A stretch of DNA of 21,747 nucleotides, taken from assembly GCA_035294325.1 (NCBI GenBank), contig DATGLE010000033.1, positions 1 through 21,747 on the forward strand. The letters are read 5' to 3'. The DNA comes from DATGLE01 sp035294325 (lineage in GTDB: Bacteria > Chloroflexota > Ktedonobacteria > Ktedonobacterales > Ktedonobacteraceae). The notes under the pieces were generated by a model. The model was not told where the DNA came from, made no database searches, and saw nothing but the letters and a program-made list of their open reading frames with translations. Shown one piece after another: positions 1 through 7,635 of the stretch (position 1 is the first letter of the stretch; each line of letters begins with the position of its first letter). Made by a program: the position numbers and the translations under genes.

Positions 1-2285
1 GTTGGCGTTGGTCGGGCCTGGGCGATGGGCAGCTCATGGCGGCGCCTCCGGGCCTGAGCGAGCGCCCCTATGTCTTCGTGCCGCGCCCACTCCGGCGCTT
101 GCCCGGCGCGCTGGGCGGAGGCGGCGCACACCTTGTACTCCGGGATCTTCATCATCGGCTCCAGCACCGGGTTCGTCAACTGGTTCGCTGCCTGAGTGTG
201 CCCGTAATGATACGGGATGAAGAGCGTATCCGGGCGGATCGAGCGCACCACCAGCGCGGGCGCCGTCATCTCGCCGCGCCTCGTGCGCACCGTCACCCAG
301 TCCCCCTCTTTGATACCCAGTTTCTGCGCCGTCTGCTCGTGCATCTCCACCCAGGGATAAGGCGCCATTTCCTTGAGAAAGGGCGTGCGCCGCGTCTGGT
401 TGCCCGATAGATAGTGATAGATGACGCGCCCCGTCGTCAACACCAGCGGATACTCCTCGTCCGGTTCTTCCGCCGGCGGAATATAGGGAACGGGATGGAA
501 GCGCGCCTTGCCGTCGGGGAAGCCGAAGCGCTCTTCATAGAGGCGCGGCGTGCCGGGGTGGTCCGGCGAGGGACAGGGCCAGAAGACGCCGTTCTGCGCC
601 TCGATCTTCTCGTAGGTGATGCCCCAGTAGTCCGACTTCGCGCCACGCGTGCAGCGCCGCAGTTCATCGAAGATCTCGCGCGGCGAGTGAAAATCGAAGT
701 ACTGCCCCCGGCCCAGCCGCCGCGCCAGTTCGCAGACGATCTGCCAGTCGCGGCGCGCCTCCCCGGGTGGGTCCGCTGCCCGGTTGTACTTGATGACGCG
801 GCCCTCCAGGCTGGTTGTCGTTCCCTCTTCCTCCGCCCAGACATTGCCCGGCAGCACGATATCGGCCAGTTCCGCCGTCTCCGAGAGGAAGAAGTCCGTC
901 ACGACGAACAGATCCAGCCCGCGTAGAGCGCGCTCGACGGTGTGCTGGTCGGGCAGCGAGACCATCGGGTTTGAGCAGATCATGAAGCAGGCGCGGATCT
1001 CCTGGCGCAGCATAGCGGGGATCATCAGCGTTGCCGGGTAGCCCGCGTGCGGCAGTTCTTTTTCGTCGATGCCCCACACCGAGCAGATGTATTTGCGGTC
1101 TTCCGGGTCCTCGATCTCGCGGCAGCCTGGCAGTTGCGAGGCTTTCTGCCCTACCTCGCGGCCTCCCTGCCCGTTGCCCTGGCCCGTCAGCGTGCCATAA
1201 CCGGCGCCCGGCCTGCCGAAGTTGCCCGTTGCAAGCGCCAGGTTGATCGCCGCCACTCCATTATCGACGCCCTTGCTCTGGTGCTCCAGCCCGCGCGCTG
1301 TGTAGATCAGGGCGGCGTTGGCGTGGCCGTACAGGCGCGCCGCCTCAATAATCGCTTCCGGGCGCAGGCCGCAGACGCGGGCCACACGTTCGGGCGGATA
1401 CTGCTCGACCAGCGCACGCGTCTCCTCCCAGCCCAGTGTGCGCTCGGCAATGAATTTCTCGTCGATCAGACCTTCTTTGACGATGACGTGCAGCATGCCG
1501 TTCAAGAGCGCCGAATCGGTGCCGGAGCGCAGCGGGAGAAAAATATCTGCCGTGCGCGCAATCGGTGTCTGGCGCGGGTCGGCAACGATCAGTTTGCAGC
1601 CGCGATCCCTGGCCTGCCATAGATAGCTGGTGACGATGGGGAAGCACTCGCCCACGTTGGCGCCGATGACGAAGATGCAATCGGCGTGCAGCATATCGCT
1701 GATGGGGTTGGCGGCCCGGTCAATGCCCAGCGAGCGTTCGTTGGCGCCGGTGGCCGAAGACATGCACAGGCGCCCGTTGTAATCGCAGTGGCGCGTGCCG
1801 ACGGCCACGCGAGCGAACTTGCCCATCAGATAGCATTTCTCATTGGTCATCGAGGAGCCGCTGTAGATCGCGACGGTATCGTTGCCATACTGCGCCTGCA
1901 ACTCGCGGAAGCGGCGCGCGATGGTGTCCAGCACCTCATCCCAGCTCGCGCGCTCCAGAGGACTATCTTTGCCGCCGCGCCGCATCAGCGGATAGAGCAG
2001 GCGGTCAGGATGGTTGACCGTCTGGTAGGCGGTAGCGCCTTTGGGGCAGAGCATGCCATGATTGAGCGGGAAGTCTTCGCGCGGCTCGACGCCGACCACC
2101 TTGCCGTCGCTGACCTTGAGGTACATGCCACACTGCACACCGCAGTAGCAGCAGTGGGTGGGCACGTAGCGATCAACCTGCTCGGTGGTCTTCCAGCGCG
2201 CCGGCGCCGCCCACGTTCCACTGTGGAAGTCGAACGTCTCGCCCTGGTCCTGCCCTCGATGAAATATGCCTTTATCTACGCTCAT
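1..2285 (-). CDS. Molybdopterin oxidoreductase, NasA/nitrate-reductase-like (partial, 3' end off window)
   Basis: The frame is open from the ATG at 2285 to the left edge, giving at least 761 codons. Residues 45-80 carry a [4Fe-4S] motif C45-x2-C48-x3-C52-x27-C80. A molybdenum-ligand motif NGRLCMSSAT follows, with Cys174. Further bis-MGD family segments (VIGANVGECFP, VADPRQT, LPLRSGTDSALLNG) and a C-terminal dinucleotide-binding domain (VLTTGRVIYHYLSGNQTRR) are present. Formate dehydrogenases normally have Cys or Sec followed by His at the metal site. Here Met follows, as in assimilatory nitrate reductases, so a NasA/NarB-like enzyme is the better guess, but the substrate is not proven. No Tat signal is visible at the N-terminus, so it is probably cytoplasmic. 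A weak Shine-Dalgarno (CAGGAAA) precedes the start. The gene lies downstream of a membrane b-type-like protein on the same strand, which may supply or accept electrons. The C-terminus is cut by the window. Confidence 0.88.
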   Translation of the reverse strand, partial: MSVDKGIFHRGQDQGETFDFHSGTWAAPARWKTTEQVDRYVPTHCCYCGVQCGMYLKVSDGKVVGVEPREDFPLNHGMLCPKGATAYQTVNHPDRLLYPLMRRGGKDSPLERASWDEVLDTIARRFRELQAQYGNDTVAIYSGSSMTNEKCYLMGKFARVAVGTRHCDYNGRLCMSSATGANERSLGIDRAANPISDMLHADCIFVIGANVGECFPIVTSYLWQARDRGCKLIVADPRQTPIARTADIFLPLRSGTDSALLNGMLHVIVKEGLIDEKFIAERTLGWEETRALVEQYPPERVARVCGLRPEAIIEAARLYGHANAALIYTARGLEHQSKGVDNGVAAINLALATGNFGRPGAGYGTLTGQGNGQGGREVGQKASQLPGCREIEDPEDRKYICSVWGIDEKELPHAGYPATLMIPAMLRQEIRACFMICSNPMVSLPDQHTVERALRGLDLFVVTDFFLSETAELADIVLPGNVWAEEEGTTTSLEGRVIKYNRAADPPGEARRDWQIVCELARRLGRGQYFDFHSPREIFDELRRCTRGAKSDYWGITYEKIEAQNGVFWPCPSPDHPGTPRLYEERFGFPDGKARFHPVPYIPPAEEPDEEYPLVLTTGRVIYHYLSGNQTRRTPFLKEMAPYPWVEMHEQTAQKLGIKEGDWVTVRTRRGEMTAPALVVRSIRPDTLFIPYHYGHTQAANQLTNPVLEPMMKIPEYKVCAASAQRAGQAPEWARHEDIGALAQARRRRHELPIAQARPTP

Positions 2286-2373
2286 AGATGTTTCCTGCTT
2301 ACTCTGAAAGGGTGTTTGCTTCTCAGCACCTTGCCCTTGCTGGCTGTTCGCACGGTTTCGCCGCGCCAGGGTT

Positions 2374-2426
2374 GGAGTATGTGGTGTGGATGGAGCGCTA
2401 AGCGCTCCATCCACACCACATACTCC
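2374..2426. repeat. Perfect 26-bp inverted repeat with 1-nt loop
   Basis: Arms 2374-2399 and 2401-2426 are exact reverse complements around a single A at 2400. It lies between the membrane protein (stop at 2494) and the molybdoenzyme start (2285), both on the minus strand. It could be an intercistronic terminator, attenuator or mRNA-stability hairpin. No T-run follows on the minus strand, so a classical rho-independent terminator is not supported. Confidence 0.85.
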
Positions 2427-2431
2427 AGGCG

Positions 2432-2461
2432 GCGAGCGCCGCAGGCGCGAGCACGCGAGAG
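2432..2461. repeat. Interspersed 30-nt motif, copy 1
   Basis: This 30-nt motif has a GCGCC-GCA-GGCGC mini-hairpin followed by GAGCACGC. It recurs at 13503-13532 with a single mismatch. In both places it sits immediately after a long perfect inverted repeat, which suggests that hairpin plus motif travel or function as one unit. Confidence 0.8.
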
Positions 2462-2493
2462 TGTCGGAAATCAGCCACACCCTGAAAACTATT

Positions 2494-3690
2494 TTATAAA
2501 AAGCGGTTGCCGTTGCGACCAAGCGCGGCGAGGTTGGCCTGGCCGCGCGCGACGCGTTTGCACCTGGGGCAGAGATCCTGCCACCAGAGCGCCCCGGTCT
2601 CCTTCAACTCGGTGGTGGCCTTCTTCGGCCGATCAATCGGCTGTTCCGCCGCTGAACGCTCCAGGGGAGCCTCGCGCAGCGTATAATCCTCACCGACTTC
2701 GAAAAGCGTCTTCTTGAGATCCTGAATGAAGCGCGCGGGAGCAAATTCTTCTCCGCAGCGTGCGCAGCGCTGCATCGCCGTGCCCTCGCCGGTGCGCCAG
2801 TACAGTTCTATGCCCACGGTTGCTGGCCGCTCGATGAGATGGAAGAACTTGCCGAAAGGCAGCGAGATCAGCCAGAGCACCACCACCGCCTGGTGAACCA
2901 GCGAAATATACCAGTAGTAGTTGCCAGCCAGCCAGACGCTATCAGCCGTGAGCGCCAGCCCGGTAATGACGATGGACATCAGCAGAGCCAGCGGAACAAT
3001 GTCGAAACGGAAGCGCTGCACCGCGATCAGCGCCAGGTCGTGGAAGCGGCGGTGGAAGGCCAGCACCAGCCCGATAAAGAGCAGCAGTGCCGTCCAGTCG
3101 AGGGCGTGATAGAGCACGAAGCCCAGCACTGAATTGACGGGAAAGGTAAAGAGCGGGAAGCCAAAGAACCACATCTGATATGCCCCATCCGGCGTCTGAG
3201 TGAAGCGTTCCCAGCCGAAGGTCAGCGGGAAGGTGATGAGGCAGGACAGGATCACGCCCCAGAAGATGCACTGGTGCGTCACCCAGCGATAGAGGCCGCG
3301 CCGGCGAATAAACTGCTGCGCGAAGAGGTCGGCGATGGCGCCGGGGATCAGCGTCGTATAGCGGCGAAAGTTCTCATAGGAGAAAAAAAGCTGCCAGCTC
3401 CGACGCCAGTAGCGGCCGGTGGGTGGGCGCGCCAGCCAGAATGTATACTTGTAGGTCACAGCCGCTACCGCGAAGACCGTGGCGACGGCATAGCCGATCA
3501 GCGCCGCATCGAACCAGCGGAATCCACGCGATCCGGCGGCGATGAGTAAAACAAGGATAATAGCGGCCAGAATACCGTAGCAGATTGAACGTACACGCAA
3601 GCTCAGCGCGAAAAAGCCGCGCGGATGTGGCTTGCTGGCGCCTGCCGTGCTGGCCGGAACTGGATCTGAAGGTATAGCGGATTGTGCCAT
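2494..3690 (-). CDS. Six-helix NarI/HdrE-like membrane protein with C-terminal split CxxC pair
   Basis: This 398-residue protein has about six hydrophobic helices (roughly 33-52, 62-82, 139-158, 186-210, 229-252, 263-281). Histidines at helix positions or edges (H139, H195, H213, H266, H284) are candidate b-heme ligands, as in the NarI/DsrM/HdrE family of quinol-oxidising subunits; that assignment is inferred from topology. The cytosolic C-terminal tail has two CxxC pairs, C309/C312 and C374/C377, about 60 residues apart. Together these could form a zinc ribbon or rubredoxin-like site. A Shine-Dalgarno GGAGGG lies about 9 nt before the ATG, and a good promoter is seen upstream at 3727-3754. 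It is followed by the molybdoenzyme on the same strand, so the likely role is membrane anchor or electron link for that enzyme. It could instead be an unrelated uncharacterised membrane protein. Confidence 0.7.
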   Translation of the reverse strand: MAQSAIPSDPVPASTAGASKPHPRGFFALSLRVRSICYGILAAIILVLLIAAGSRGFRWFDAALIGYAVATVFAVAAVTYKYTFWLARPPTGRYWRRSWQLFFSYENFRRYTTLIPGAIADLFAQQFIRRRGLYRWVTHQCIFWGVILSCLITFPLTFGWERFTQTPDGAYQMWFFGFPLFTFPVNSVLGFVLYHALDWTALLLFIGLVLAFHRRFHDLALIAVQRFRFDIVPLALLMSIVITGLALTADSVWLAGNYYWYISLVHQAVVVLWLISLPFGKFFHLIERPATVGIELYWRTGEGTAMQRCARCGEEFAPARFIQDLKKTLFEVGEDYTLREAPLERSAAEQPIDRPKKATTELKETGALWWQDLCPRCKRVARGQANLAALGRNGNRFL

Positions 3691-3726
3691 ATTCTCTGTC
3701 CCTCCTGCTCTCTTCCTGGCCTGGGA

Positions 3727-3754
3727 ACTATACAGTATCGTAGCTTATAGTCAA
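3727..3754 (-). promoter_or_regulatory. Sigma-70-type promoter for the membrane protein/molybdoenzyme genes
   Basis: On the minus strand TTGACT (3749-3754) and TATAGT (3727-3732) are separated by 16 nt, each one base from consensus. The predicted transcription start is about 30 nt upstream of the ATG at 3690. Confidence 0.65.
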
Positions 3755-3781
3755 ATACTAGTGCAAACACAAGTATTTTAC

Positions 3782-3797
3782 TGTGATGAAAGTTACA
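3782..3797. promoter_or_regulatory. CRP-family-like operator
   Basis: TGTGA-N6-TTACA is one mismatch from the CRP consensus TGTGA-N6-TCACA. Its centre is about 69 nt upstream of the predicted start of the promoter at 3727-3754. A similar site is found at 12916-12931. Motif match only; the regulator is not in the window. Confidence 0.4.
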
Positions 3798-3870
3798 TCA
3801 AATCCGATTGAAAAGTGTACAAAGCGGGAGGTTCACCTCCCGCTTTGTACACTTTTCAATCGGATTTGAT
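3797..3870 (-). terminator. 36-bp perfect inverted repeat after the cellulase gene
   Basis: Arms 3797-3832 and 3835-3870 are exact reverse complements with a 2-nt loop. It begins 8 nt after the cellulase stop on the minus strand and ends before the promoter of the next gene, so it probably ends the five-gene operon transcript. No strong U-tract follows. The stem is much longer than ordinary intrinsic terminators. Confidence 0.65.
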
Positions 3871-3878
3871 ATTAATGC

Positions 3879-5663
3879 CTATGGCGCGCTTCCACTCACC
3901 AGCTTTCCTTTGTCATAGATTCCGATGCGCGTGGTTGGGCTATAATTGCTTGCGGCGGGCGCAAACGAATAATCGTTGCTCTGATTGTAGTTCGACCAGT
4001 CGCTTTTATGCACGCGTACCTTGATTTCTGTGCTGGCGCCCGCCGCCAGTTGACCGCCGGCGAAGCTTATCTCAAGGTAGGTATCCGCCCCGGGGCGCGC
4101 CGGGACCATCTGTATGATTCTGGCGCGAACGTTCTGGCAGCCGATGGTAACGTAGTCGCAGGCGAATACCTGCTGCTGCGGCGAATCGGCGGTATACCAG
4201 TAGCGCAATGCGACATCCGTCAGGGAGATCGGGCTGCCTCCCGTGTTGGTCAGTTTCAATGATGGCTGGATCTGATTGGAGGAGGGATTCGGATTTCCGT
4301 TCTGGTAGTCCAGCCGCAGCGCTCCCTGCTGTACGGCAACGGCGGTTGTCGCTGTCGGGACGGGTGTCCGGCGCGGCATTTGCGTCGTCTGTACGTTCTT
4401 GCCCAGTGGGAAGAGGATGCTGTGCAACTGGTTCTGTTTGGCGGTATTGACCGTCTGCCAGTCGTCTTGCAGGATGCCGCCGGTATCCCCGGAATCCGGG
4501 TTCCAGCTCCAGTACGTCCAGCTAAAGCCGCTCACACCGGTCCCCAGGTAGCTTATCAGGCTGCTGAACCACTCTTTATCCTGCTCGGTCTGCAACCTGG
4601 TCCCGAATTCGCCAACCCAGACGGGGGCGATGCCGTCCTTCTGCACGTAGCCCCAGTACTGATCCCAGATCCCCGGCAGGTTGCGAGGATAGTCCGGCGC
4701 TGAGAAGTAGGCATGGTAGGAGACGGAAGCCGGGTAGTCGTGTACCGAGTAGACGAGGTGGTGCGGCACCTTCAACTGGACGGGGCTATCTTTAACGCCT
4801 TCAAGGTTGCCTCCCCACCAGTAGCAGTTGCCGCCCTGCGTCGTGCCGCCTGGCCCGTAGCAGTCCACGCCTTCGACAAAGATGAGCCAGTTGGGATTGA
4901 CTGCCAGAATGGCGTTGCCGGCTCTTTCCGCCGCTAATCTCCAATCGAGGGCGGGATTGCCGCAGCCCCAGCAGGCCGGGGCGTGCGGCTCGTTGTGCAG
5001 GTCCGCTCCGATGACCAGCGGATTGTCCTTGTAGTGCCGCGCGAGCATTTGCCAGTCGGCTATCCAGCGCGACTCGGGATAGGCGCTGGTGTACCAGAGC
5101 GCCGACTGCCCGCCGGCGTCGGGCCGATGCTGATCCAGGATGATGTGCAGCCCGATGCCGGTAGCATAGTCGATAACCTTATCCATGAGTTGCAAGCCCT
5201 GAAGCCCCTGCAAGTCAGGATTCTTATTGTAATCGATGCCGGTGGGCTGGCTGGTCTTATCAAAAAGCTGGTTGGAGTAGGGCAGGCGAATGGTGTTGTA
5301 GCCCAGGCTCTTGATCTGGTCCAGCATGCTCTTATAACTGCGCTGCTGTAGACCGTGCACCACAAACGTGTTCGTCTCGAACCCGAACCAGTTCACGCCC
5401 GCTATGCGCACGGGCTGGTTGTCCGCGTCCACAATCTGCGCGCCATCGGTGTGCCACGGACCTTTCCCCAGGCCCGCATTGACCGGAGTCGGCGGCTGCA
5501 ATAGAAAGTAGGCGGCGATTCCCAGTGAGGTACCCAGCAGCGCCAGGGCCAGTATGATGCTGCCCAGCAGCCGGCGCGATAGCCTGGCCGGCCTCTGCTG
5601 CGGAGGAGGCGGCTGCGAAGGATGCAGCGGCTCGGTTGGCTGATTATATGGAGTCATCATCAT
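3879..5663 (-). CDS. Membrane-anchored GH5 cellulase with C-terminal CBM3
   Basis: From the first of three consecutive Met codons this is 594 residues. A proline-rich cytosolic tail (4-25) is followed by one transmembrane segment (about 33-56), placing the rest outside. Residues 70-420 form a GH5 barrel, with LHNEP (acid/base Glu225), VHDY, and WVGEFG (nucleophile Glu352). A Pro/Thr linker leads to a CBM3-type cellulose-binding module from about 447 to the end. The expected activity is endo-beta-1,4-glucan hydrolysis at the cell surface. The start at 5663 is chosen because GGGAGAGAG lies directly before the ATG triplet; the upstream in-frame ATG at 5696 has no such site. Spacing suits the second or third Met (5660, 5657) equally well. 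It is the last gene of the five-gene operon, where a cellulase could trim nascent polysaccharide, like BcsZ in cellulose operons (inference), or degrade external cellulose. Confidence 0.92.
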   Translation of the reverse strand: MMMTPYNQPTEPLHPSQPPPPQQRPARLSRRLLGSIILALALLGTSLGIAAYFLLQPPTPVNAGLGKGPWHTDGAQIVDADNQPVRIAGVNWFGFETNTFVVHGLQQRSYKSMLDQIKSLGYNTIRLPYSNQLFDKTSQPTGIDYNKNPDLQGLQGLQLMDKVIDYATGIGLHIILDQHRPDAGGQSALWYTSAYPESRWIADWQMLARHYKDNPLVIGADLHNEPHAPACWGCGNPALDWRLAAERAGNAILAVNPNWLIFVEGVDCYGPGGTTQGGNCYWWGGNLEGVKDSPVQLKVPHHLVYSVHDYPASVSYHAYFSAPDYPRNLPGIWDQYWGYVQKDGIAPVWVGEFGTRLQTEQDKEWFSSLISYLGTGVSGFSWTYWSWNPDSGDTGGILQDDWQTVNTAKQNQLHSILFPLGKNVQTTQMPRRTPVPTATTAVAVQQGALRLDYQNGNPNPSSNQIQPSLKLTNTGGSPISLTDVALRYWYTADSPQQQVFACDYVTIGCQNVRARIIQMVPARPGADTYLEISFAGGQLAAGASTEIKVRVHKSDWSNYNQSNDYSFAPAASNYSPTTRIGIYDKGKLVSGSAP

Positions 5664-5697
5664 CTCTCTCCCGGAGGTTCCAAAAAAAGCCCGCATA

Positions 5698-7566
5698 TTA
5701 CGTACTGATTACCTGATAGATTTGTATTTGCGTTCCGTCTTTGCTGGAGCCAAAGGATGCTCGCCTGATAGCGTGGTGCAGCGCCTGGTTCAGCAGTTCG
5801 TACTGCCGCTCGCCTTTGATTTGCTGCATCATCGTAGCGTCGACGACGAGGAAGTTGATCTGCTGCCAGTTTCCCTTCAATTCTTTATAGAATACCGTTG
5901 GATCGAGCACGGTCTCCGAGTAGATCTGGGCATGGGCGAAGGGTTGCCCGCTGCCAGCAGCTATGCTCCCCGGCTGGCGGAGATCGGCGAACATATAGCT
6001 GCTGGTGATAATCACAGCGTTGCGCGGCACGTTGTTGCGTACCCAGAGCATCGCCTGCTGCTGTGGCTGTGCTGCGTTCGGTGACACCAGGGGGAGCGCG
6101 CGTTGTATGCCCGCCGGGATCAGGAGACCGATGAGCGCGAAGAGCAGCAGCGCTCGCACGAGGTCGAAGCCGGCTTTGCGCGTGAGCCAGCGCAGGGGCG
6201 TATTGAGCGCCAGGGCGATATTGATTGCCAGGAAGGGCAGCATGGAGATGATGGCGGTGGGATAGACCGTGCTGCTGACCAGCAGGAAGGCCCACATGCT
6301 GCCCAGGAAGAAGGCCGCCAGCAACTGGAAGCGATTGACCGTGCCGCCCAGGACATTGATGAACATGGCGATAGTGCCGGCCACGAAGATGACCGGATCG
6401 GTCTGCATCCATGTATTCCACGTCGTGCGGAACTGGCCGCTGACTGGAGGAGCCTGCAATTCTTGCAGCAGCGTGCCGATCAGGCTGGGATGTGATCCCT
6501 TATTCGCCGAGAGCACGCCCGGCGGCAGTAGTTCTCCTTTGAGCACGGCGAGCAGGATATAGGCCGAGGTGATCGCCAGGGCGATATAGATGAAGGTGAG
6601 CAGCGAGAACTTGCGCTGGAATGGTGTGGCGTAGAGCCAGACCGCGTAGAGCATTGCCGGAACGAAAAGTACAAAGGTCTCCAGGCTCAGCAGAGCAAGG
6701 CCCAGGGCTATCGCGGCCAGAGCAAAGGTGCGCATTTTGCTCTTGCCTGTAGTTATCAGGCAGAGCGAGACCAGCAGCCAGAACGTGGCGATGTTGTCGA
6801 TCAGCACTTCGCGCCGGTAGATCAGGCTGAGGGGCGAGAGGGTATAGATGACCATCGCCAGCAGCGCCGCGCTGCGACTTCCGCTCAGGCGGCTTGTAAT
6901 CAGGTAGAGCAGCGCCGAACTTCCCGCCGCGAGCGCCAGCATAAACACGCGCCCGCTGTTGATCGCGCTGCCGAAGCTGGCGAGTCCGCCGGTCAACTGC
7001 GCCCAGGCCGCAAGTTGCAGCCAGCCGATGGGCGGATGGCTGTAGGTATAGGTGTACGGCGTGAGCATGCCATGCAGCATCGCCCAGGCATTCGCCATAT
7101 AGGTGCCTTCATCCGGCGAATAGGCCGGATAATTGAAGATGTTGAGACCCTGGAGGATAAGCGTGACCGCCAGGACAAGCGCAACCGCCAGCGACTCCAG
7201 CCAGCCCGGAATAGCGATCTCGTGCCGGAGCGACGATGTGGCGGTGTCGACCTGAGGCAGCAGGCGCGTCTGTGCTGCCATGAGTCTCTGCTTCTCGATG
7301 GAAACCCAGCGCACGCGCTCCAGAATGGTCGCATTGCCGCCCGCCCTCTGGAGCGATCCTGTTTTCAAAAGCGGCGTAACAACATGCACGAAGAAGTTGG
7401 TCGTGCGAAACATGGTGACGTTGCCGGGATCCTTCTCCGGCTGCTGCGGCCCCGGCGCATTCGCTGGATACGGCGGCACGGGTGGATATTGTGGCGGCCC
7501 TCCTGGATATGCCTGCCCTCCCGGCGGCTGCACCGGTTGCTGGCCCTGTTGATTTGATTTCTTCAT
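5698..7566 (-). CDS. GT-C membrane glycosyltransferase, PMT/ArnT-like (GT39/GT83 type)
   Basis: This 622-residue polytopic protein starts with a Pro/Gly/Gln-rich cytosolic tail (about 7-47). The hydrophobic part begins near residue 122. Shortly after the first helix comes SPDEGTY (Asp152, Glu153), then YSHPPIGW. This is the acidic first loop plus HPP pattern known in polyprenyl-phosphate-sugar-dependent GT-C enzymes. About ten more helices follow, and a soluble C-terminal domain ends QIQIYQVIS. The expected role is transfer of a sugar from a lipid-phosphate donor on the outer face of the membrane; donor and acceptor are unknown. The start at 7566 is preferred over the in-frame ATG at 7632 because GAAAGGG lies at good spacing before it. 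It is 69 nt after the GT2 gene and 34 nt before the cellulase gene. Confidence 0.85.
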   Translation of the reverse strand: MKKSNQQGQQPVQPPGGQAYPGGPPQYPPVPPYPANAPGPQQPEKDPGNVTMFRTTNFFVHVVTPLLKTGSLQRAGGNATILERVRWVSIEKQRLMAAQTRLLPQVDTATSSLRHEIAIPGWLESLAVALVLAVTLILQGLNIFNYPAYSPDEGTYMANAWAMLHGMLTPYTYTYSHPPIGWLQLAAWAQLTGGLASFGSAINSGRVFMLALAAGSSALLYLITSRLSGSRSAALLAMVIYTLSPLSLIYRREVLIDNIATFWLLVSLCLITTGKSKMRTFALAAIALGLALLSLETFVLFVPAMLYAVWLYATPFQRKFSLLTFIYIALAITSAYILLAVLKGELLPPGVLSANKGSHPSLIGTLLQELQAPPVSGQFRTTWNTWMQTDPVIFVAGTIAMFINVLGGTVNRFQLLAAFFLGSMWAFLLVSSTVYPTAIISMLPFLAINIALALNTPLRWLTRKAGFDLVRALLLFALIGLLIPAGIQRALPLVSPNAAQPQQQAMLWVRNNVPRNAVIITSSYMFADLRQPGSIAAGSGQPFAHAQIYSETVLDPTVFYKELKGNWQQINFLVVDATMMQQIKGERQYELLNQALHHAIRRASFGSSKDGTQIQIYQVIST

Positions 7567-7590
7567 AACGTTCAACCCTTTCTCACAGGC

Positions 7591-7618
7591 GCGTGCTTGC
7601 TCGCTCCGCGAGTCACGC
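7591..7618. repeat. Small intra-operon hairpin related to the 30-nt motif
   Basis: Paired blocks GCGTG/CACGC (7591-7595/7614-7618) enclose CTCGC-TCC-GCGAG (7600-7612). The left side GCGTGCTTGCTCGC resembles the reverse complement of the interspersed motif at 2432 and 13503. It lies in the gap between the GT2 and GT-C genes. The family relationship is tentative. Confidence 0.4.
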
Positions 7619-7635
7619 CCTGCATATCCCATCGA

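Noticed and set aside
1..2285. Selenocysteine formate dehydrogenase
   Set aside because: The metal-ligand codon is an ordinary Cys codon, no in-frame TGA is present, and the residue after it is Met rather than the His usual in formate dehydrogenases.
1686..2717. 343-codon plus-strand open frame
   Set aside because: It is antisense to the molybdoenzyme and the tail of the membrane protein gene, has no recognisable protein motifs and crosses the intergenic hairpin.
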